Of a stretch of DNA of 64,000 bases, positions 57,349 through 64,000 are shown piece by piece. The notes under the pieces are model-generated. The model made no database searches. It saw only the letters and a program-made list of their open reading frames with translations, and was not told the DNA's origin. Source of the DNA: Selaginella moellendorffii (Eukaryota > Streptophyta > Lycopodiopsida > Selaginellales > Selaginellaceae); the NCBI RefSeq assembly GCF_000143415.4, contig NW_003314261.1:1943439-2007438 (forward strand), read 5' to 3'. Numbering within the stretch: position 1 is the stretch's first letter; the number at the start of each line of letters is the position of its first letter. The position numbers were made by a program, and so were the translations under genes.

Positions 57349-59924
57349 GGCCCACTTGATTTTTTTTTTGTCTCTCTTTGACTGTTTGAATTTCTCATTA
57401 TCTTTATTTAGTTTGACTAACAAAATTTTTTCTCTTGCAGAAAAGGAAAATTGTAACACATAAAAAGGTTGTTGGAGCCAAGAAGACATGAGAAGTTTAA
57501 TTCGGAACTGACGACGACATCACGATCGATATGTCCATTGGCACAACAGAGACACATTTAGTTAAAGATTCACCGCCTCCACCACCATCACCTCCTCCAT
57601 CACCACCTCCACCACCGCCATCACCACCTCCACCACCACCTCCACCACCACCATCGCCACCGCCACCACCACTGCCACTATTGCCTCTGCCCCTGCTGCC
57701 ACCGCCACCACCACCAACGCAAATCCCTAAAGTTGGGCAATCTAGTGGTGTTCACAATAGGGAACCTGAGGAACAACTTGGAGCTGAAAGAGTTGCAAAC
57801 CTTCTTGACAACGTAGTGGACAAGTGCTTCCAAGAGACTGTTATGTGGACAAGGGAAAAAGCAGTTCACCAAACACTTGAGGTGCTCAAGTGGCCAGGCC
57901 CTTGTGACTTGATCAAAGAAATCCCCTTTTGCCGTTTGTAGCAGACGAACCTTGTCCGCATAACATCCAAGTATGTCAACCTGGATATATACAGTTTGTT
58001 CAAACAAAATGGCCTTGCAACAAATATCGGTATGTTTTTAGTCTCTTTTTGCAAGCTAGGAGCAACGGAGATTATTATTGTCACACCTGAGATTATGAAT
58101 AGCTGGGATCCTATTTGGAGGAGGAAGTCCCTAGAATTTGATGACATGCTTATTAGACATCCTGAGACTTGATAGCTTGCGGGGACAATGTTCCAAATTA
58201 TTGACGGTAACCTCGATATGGAGCTTGGATGAAGTGTATCGACGATCATTTTCGCAATGATCCTATCTACCATATCAACGTTCCAGTCAGCCATGTTTAC
58301 GTGAGGGGACCTTTGGATGTCAACAGACTTATCTTGGCCTGCTAAAAGATCAATACGTAAGTTTTATAGTTTTACCTCTAACTCCACTTTAACTTGTTTT
58401 GTTGTGTTTAAATGTAGGCATGGGCAGTTCGCTGTTCAAAAACCAAACCTTGTTTATGACATCGAGCAACTTCGATTTTTGGCAGACTTGAGTGAGGATG
58501 ACATCTGCCAACATTATGGTGATGATCTCGCAACACTTGTTCGGCACTCACGCACACGAAATGACGGTATAACTTGGTTCAACAACTCAATCAGTTTTAT
58601 GCTCGCTGTGTGGTGTAAGGTATGTATTTCCCTTTTATTTATAAAAACCTTTTTTAATTGTTTTGGTTTTTAGCCTTTGGTGAAGGTCAAGTAAGATGCT
58701 TACGAACTTGCATATCTGGAGAAGAGTCAAGAAGAGCTCTCAGCTGAGTTTGTACAAATTGAGCACAAAATTCAGCATGCAAAATCCTCAAAGTTGAAGA
58801 AACTAGTATGCATTGTAGACAATCGCAGGCCGAAGAAGTGGCTAGAGACTATAGTTGAAATTTCTTCTCATGAATGTAAGTTTCTTATCACACTTCATTT
58901 TTCTTAATTATGCATATGTTACTTTTGCAGTGAACAAAACTCCAGATGACATGATTTACAATATCGCAAAATCGAAGCTTCCATATAAGCAATAGATAGA
59001 GACTCTGGAGTTCCTCAATGTCTGCTTGATGAACAGAGAGAAAGGATTGCTAGAATTATTTGAGAACATGATGAGAAGGGCTGTCTACATCACGCAAACT
59101 ATGAGTGAAGGTGAGAAGTTCTTGGCACCACACATTGGTGATGATCTAGATGGCACATTCATGTCTTTCGGCACCTACATCAACACGTCATTGGAAGGGA
59201 TCAAAGAGGGGTGGTTGCCAGAGAAGTTTACAAGCACAACAACTTATGATTGCTAACATGGTTAACTTTATTTCATGCGATGTGCAGCTTAGGTATAATA
59301 TGATTTCTAAGACTATTTTTTAATATATATTGTTTACAAGTATCTTTGATATAGAGGCATGCCATTTAAGGCACTAGTTTACACTCGACTTGTTACAAAG
59401 GGTGTAAAGGATGAAGGAATGTACCCAACAATGTTTGCAAGAGTTCCGAAGGCACAGAAGATAGAATGCCCTTAGGAGTTGGAGCTCTTAGGGAAGGAGA
59501 CCTCTACACTAGATCGCGAGGAAATTATCAATGCTAGCAATGATGGCAATGCAAGTGACAATAGAGACGAGGATGAGGAAGCTCCAGATCAAGTTTATAT
59601 TCCACCACCAGACAGCCAGGAACAGGCTCCAATTCAACCATCAAACAACCAAGATCCGGATCAAGTTCTACTAGTAAATAACAATGATCAAGTGGTTCAC
59701 AGAATATCACGTCGACCTCGAGGTAAGCAAAAGTGAATTTTACAAACTAAAGGTGGTAATACATGTTTTTTGCAGCAATGACTATTGGTAGTAATTTCAT
59801 TCCAACTCGACAAGATGCTTGTGAAGAGGAGTTGGAGAAACTCTCATCGACAACACGCCATATGGCGATAACATACTATTTATTGCTTTTTTCATTCATT
59901 TAACTCTTTTATAGGTCCATCCTA

Positions 59925-60733
59925 TGTCCTCAATAACACAACAAGGCATTGTGGGTATCTTCATTGGCTCTTACAGTAGATTGTTCATATCTTTCATGGA
60001 AGATGACATCAACATGGATATATGGCGCCAGTTCAATTGTTGGTGCCGAAAGATACAAAGACCTTTGCTCCCAATTGCGGACTTCATTCTCTTCAATTTT
60101 CCAGATGGTCTTTTAGATATCGATGGGGAAGTTGAGGATTGAAACTTTCTCACACCTGACCACTTGCTTGATGCATTCCTATTGTCCGAAGCACTTATGC
60201 TCGAAGCTGGCCATGTCGTCTTCATCCTACCAAACGACCCCAACTGGATGTATGAGCTTATGAGGTGCGCAGCAGAAGTTCATTTCAAGTCATTCTCTTC
60301 CGGGTGCATCATGGATCCTATTGGCATCGATAGAAGGGGCGTCCAAGGGAAGCCTGAAAAGTTGAGTATGTATTTTATATTTTTATCTAATTTCTAAACA
60401 TTTTTATTTTCCAGGTTATGATGTGGACCTATCATGCCTTCTGCAGAAACACACATGATGGGTTTTGTGATAGTGAACGTGCAGCACGTGTTTTGCTTGG
60501 GTACAACAGTTCCACTAACATCATACCCAACCACAATAGAGCAAATCCACAACACGTTTCCAGGGTACCAATTCCGAACTTCATTGGCAATGCAAGTCTT
60601 GCTTGAGCTCTATTGCCCACCAGATGGTGTTGTGATTGATTGCACAGCAGGTAGCGGTTCTATGGTGGAGGCAGCACATGACTCTGGTAGGTTGGTGTTT
60701 GCTATTGAAGAACATCATTTCTTCAAACGCTAG
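59925..60733 (+). other. Beta-class N6/N4 DNA-methyltransferase-like domain
   Basis: The order fits beta-class enzymes: a motif IV-like strand ADFILFNFPDGLL (near 60085) comes first and motif I, VVIDCTAGSGSMVEAA with GRLVFAIEEHHFF (near 60630-60725), comes last. Between them lie HVVFILPNDPNWMYEL and a QFRTSLAMQVLLELYCPPDG segment like the region before motif I. The canonical DPPY is replaced by NFPDG, so catalysis is doubtful. Frames change twice and a TAG ends it at about 60733. Confidence 0.6.
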
Positions 60734-61019
60734 CTCAGAGGATTTTGTGAGTTGCCTTCAACCTCAAGGAGGTAAATTATGTTTATTAAAATTTCAATAT
60801 ATGTTTCATTCTATTTTATAGATCACAATCACCTAGAGTTTCTAGAATTGGAGGCTTTGGAAGTCTCCCTAACTATGCAAAAGCCATGGCTCAACATATG
60901 CAAAATGAATCTTCCCCACAATACCAATATAAGAGGAAGTATAAAAGAAATCATTATGTTGATGATGAGGCAGAAGAAAGTTAATTGCATCCTTACATAA
61001 AATGGAAAGCTTGTTATAT

Positions 61020-61085
61020 GTTAGATGTCAGTGAAAGTGTCAGATGTCAGTAAAATTGTCAGATGTCAGTGTCAGTGTCAGATAC
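61020..61085 (+). repeat. GTCAGATGTCAGT short tandem repeat
   Basis: Five or so imperfect copies of GTCAGATGTCAGT/GTCAGTGTCAG. A related word, GATGTCGGTGTTAGATGTC, occurs near 62183. Confidence 0.7.
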
Positions 61086-61299
61086 CATAATTGCAGATTA
61101 TCATTCTCACCTGTCACCATCACTTTGTAGTGCTTGTGTGTTGCCATCTCCTCCTTCAACATTTTGTAAACAATTGTATATGATATGATAGCACCTTCTA
61201 GAACAAGGTATGTTACCTACAACTAATATCATTTTATTATATTTTTTCTTTTAATAGTGACAATACTATAGTATAGTAAAGTAATTCTAGATCTTACAT

Positions 61300-61690
61300 T
61301 CCACTGTAGGGTGGCCTAAAATGCAGTGTTTCCCAAGGGGATGTTGTTCCTCACCATGAAATGATAGTGGATATGTGTTCATAACTCATTCTTGAATCTA
61401 TTGTAAATCCACATGTGCACATTTTCCAAACCTGCCGTTGGGTAATTCCTACAATGCTCAAGAAAAGTTTATAAACCCATAGAGCCATTTGTTTTGTCCA
61501 AGAAAAAGTAGCATATTGGACACCGAATGTAATAGCATTTTGTGCTTTCAAGTAGTCCTGCCATGTCAAAAGCAAGATCTTGCAAAAATATGTGGCATTG
61601 CTCTTGAAGTGTTGGAGGCAATCCCTCTCTAGTAGCAAGATCCGGAATTTCACATATAGGGAGCTCTAGTTCAGCTTCACTAGAGCCCTC
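61300..61690 (-). pseudogene. Zinc-finger-like remnant with CPIC motif
   Basis: The minus strand reads LELPICEIPDLATREGLPP, QEQCHIFLQDLAFD, RCPICYFFLD and FLEHCRNYPTAGLENVHMWI, with a stop after about 100 residues. Spacing of CPIC to EHC is like the plus-strand piece at 51180-51290. It may be the counterpart gene of the same mobile family. I do not recognise it. Confidence 0.4.
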
Positions 61691-64000
61691 AGCTTGTTAT
61701 GTGGAGGTGAAGGTGGAATGTTGGTAGAACTTGGGGATGTGGTTAAACGATGATCAACCAAAATGGTTGATGGTGAAGTAGCAAGCTTTGACTTGATTCT
61801 TGGCGGTGGTCCATTATGCTAATCTTAAGTTGGTACCTTGCTTTCATAAGAGTTTGCCCATTAAGTTTTGGAAAAGGTTATAGCATTCACTTGCTATGGC
61901 TTGTCGGTTGATCTGTTAGCACTTGGAGTAGATTGCTGGATGGAGAAGATGTGTAATTGAGGCATTAACATTGCTAGCACTTGTGTTAGTGAAAGTGGCA
62001 TTGTTATTTCAAGTGATGAGGAACTTTCCTTAGAACTTAAATTTTCATGTCATTTTTCTTGTTAGTGTTTTAGTTTCACATTGGATCTTAAAGGTAATTG
62101 AAGAAGAGTGTTAGTGCAATATGGATATTTAAATATATGGTCTTTGTGATCGAGTCTTGATGTTCAATTTGCATTTTATGGATGTCGGTGTTAGATGTCA
62201 AAAAAATGGGCAAAAGATGTTCAATGCTTAAGCGTGCTATGGAGTTACGAGAATTTGTGTTAAGGTGAACCTATGTGAAGTTGTAGATAGGAGGAAGTTG
62301 GTTGAGTCTTAAAAGTTTGCATTCTTAAACTAAGAGTATTTTTTTGTCTAGAATGGAAAAATTTCCACAAATTTTCTTAGACTTTTCCAATGGCTAATCT
62401 ATTGATCACTTTGCTTAAAAACCATTTTGTTTTCATAAGCTAGTACAAACTAGTGAAGGGGTTAGAGTTGACTTTAGTTAGCTTAAACTTTAGTAAATAG
62501 TTTGTATGATGCAACCTAAAAAAGATATTGACTTTTGGGGCTAAGGTAATTGAGTTGGATAGAGTCTAGAGTTGGTGTAAAAAAGTGGCTATCGCACTTT
62601 TGTAGAAAGATAACCCTTGTGCCTTTCTTTTATAACATTATGCTTGGTGGCAGGTTGCACCTTGCATTTCGTTAAACTCTATGAGAGTAATGAGCTCTTA
62701 TTGATCTTGATTTAGTCTTGGTAGCTTTTTGCCTTGGCTGAGGATGGTGATGTCCAACTTAGTTGTTTGAGATTGAGATGTTGGTACCCATACTATAACT
62801 TTGTCTATAAGGAAGTTATGTACCAATAAGAGTCCATCTCATGGTTTACACTTTAGTTTTGACTAAATGTTAATCATGCAAAGCTAGCCTCTTCAAGACA
62901 TGCTCAGATCTACTAGCTAGACGTATTAGTGAGCTTATTGCAATTGAGTTGGATTTGAGTGGTCATTTAATTTGTGCTTGTCTATGAACCTTTATCTTGT
63001 ATCTAGGGTATGACGTTCATATTGGACAAATATATAACTTGATGACATGAGTTTAGTATTTGGGTTTCGTGAAGGCAAGTTGAATAGTGATTGTTAATTG
63101 CTCTGCAACTAGTGATTACTTATAAACTTCGTCAAGGACTATTTGACACTTGCTTCACTCGATGATGATTTCGCAGTGATAGGCTTGCTTTACCGGATGG
63201 TGTTGCGGAGGATCATATTATAGGCTTACATGGTTTTCCATGTTGGCATGTCGACTTTACCTCTATTGATATCATTTGGATACGTTTTATCTGTAATGTT
63301 GGATTTCATGGAGTTTTAGATGTGGTGATTCACTCCTTGAGGAAGTGTTATCTATAACTAAGTATTGTTAAAGGATTGATCTCAGATATTGACTAAAGTA
63401 TCTTTGACTTTGGTTAGCTTGATTGTTGGAGAGCTTTAAGTGGTGATTCACTCTTGCTTTCTTCTATTTTTGTTCTGATATTGATGGCATTAAAGTGATG
63501 TCTTGTTATTGATATTAAGATTCAAATGAGATGAGATGTCTTTTCGTAAGATTGATATTGAGTTTCATTAGTCTCGATGAAGATCATGTTGATGATTTGC
63601 CTGTAACTTTGTGTTATTAGCATTCGTGCATTTTCTAGTTAGCAACTATATTGATGTTTAAACGAACTGAGTGGCAAATTGAGTTAGTTGTGTTCTAGAT
63701 GAGATTCATTAGTATGGGTTGAGCTTTAGCTTTCCCTTGAAAGGTGATTTAGTTATGAAATATACTAGCTCTACGAAAGGAAGAGTTAGTGATTGATATT
63801 GGAATGTTTGAGTCTTTATTAGAATTGAGTTCAGGATATATTTATCATTGATGATTCTTTTCGTACTTGCTATGAAATGAGTTACGTCTTGCTACAATAG
63901 GTGGATTCATGAAGAATCGTTTGATGATCACTTGTTAAGCATAACTTCGTTGTGTTTGGCTTTTGGATTGATGCAAATATGCTCTTCATTAGCTTTCGCA
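61691..64000. other. Non-coding stretch to the window end
   Basis: T- and G-rich on the plus strand, with only short frames. No LTR, TIR or clear repeat unit is seen, apart from the isolated word near 62183. Confidence 0.55.

Larger units (their letters stand above)
56759..60780 (+). pseudogene. Decayed multi-exon gene ending in a beta-class methyltransferase-like domain
   Basis: Exon 1 is ATGCCACCAAAG (56759-56770) with donor GTGAAT; exon 2 begins at 57441 (KRKIVTHKKVVGAKK) but meets TGA at 57489-57491 and a TAA soon after. The same frame then gives a proline-rich run (57570-57720) and LGAERVANLLDNVVDKCF. Further pieces: HINVPVSHVYVRGPLDVNRL (near 58280), AVQKPNLVYDIEQLRFLADL (58430), LELFENMMRRAVYIT (59050), an acidic Q/P-rich linker (59500-59735), and the methyltransferase-like part (59925-60733). 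GT-AG introns separate them. The HINVPV piece is only weakly ParB-like. Several stops and shifts show decay. Layout beside a divergent transposase resembles element A. Confidence 0.6.

Noticed and set aside
57678-58294. Minus-strand frames opposite the methyltransferase-like gene
   Set aside because: The plus strand carries the start, introns and conserved motifs; the minus frames have none.

Overview
The window is repeat-dense nuclear DNA from a land plant with a large genome, most likely a vascular plant and possibly a fern. Evidence: GT-AG introns in several genes, many nested Ty3/gypsy LTR retrotransposons, short TRIM elements whose LTRs carry a 5S-rRNA-like block (the Cassandra type, known from ferns and seed plants), and a short TTTAGGG run. 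I recognise no ordinary host gene and no bacterial operon. Nearly every coding segment belongs to a mobile element, and most are broken.

Region 1 (1-16.9 kb). A Ty3/gypsy pol gene (1-2344, continuing at 15565) is split inside its RNase H domain by a complete 13,220 bp DNA transposon, here called element A (2345-15564). Element A has perfect 24 bp terminal inverted repeats and a TTAT target duplication. It carries two divergent genes. The minus-strand gene is a DUF7869-type transposase-like gene with a DDE-like triad, damaged by stops and a frameshift. The plus-strand gene has 11 exons, combining a ParB/sulfiredoxin-like region, a degenerate methyltransferase-like motif and a C-terminal FCP1/HAD phosphatase-like domain; one TAG interrupts it. 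About twenty copies of a 22 bp palindrome are scattered through introns, spacers and even exons of element A, and I see none outside it. This is the best candidate for an undescribed system: a transposon with its own large accessory protein and a dispersed palindromic site family.

Region 2 (17-40 kb). Two copies of one Tat-like gypsy family lie head to head: a deleted minus-strand copy (17.5-21.5 kb) and a long plus-strand copy (22.0-39.9 kb). Nested in the second are a Tcn1/Tf1-like chromodomain element with LTRs, TSD and an apparent self-priming site (22744-28342), a Cassandra TRIM (33865-34374) and a 2.6 kb LTR-like repeat insertion (36539-39173) that contains a 100 bp assembly gap.

Region 3 (40-56 kb). 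Two opposed copies of a MULE-like element (SWIM zinc finger, transposase remnants) face each other. The left one is split by a 5.4 kb minus-strand gypsy element (42065-47493), which itself holds a second Cassandra TRIM and an internal inversion. The right one carries a solo Cassandra LTR and a second, unrelated TRIM.

Region 4 (56-64 kb). A decayed plus-strand multi-exon gene (56.76-60.78 kb) with an iteron array upstream and a 96 bp palindromic tandem array in its first intron ends in a beta-class DNA-methyltransferase-like domain. It lies divergently beside the MULE-like transposase, echoing the layout of element A. The last 2.3 kb show no gene.
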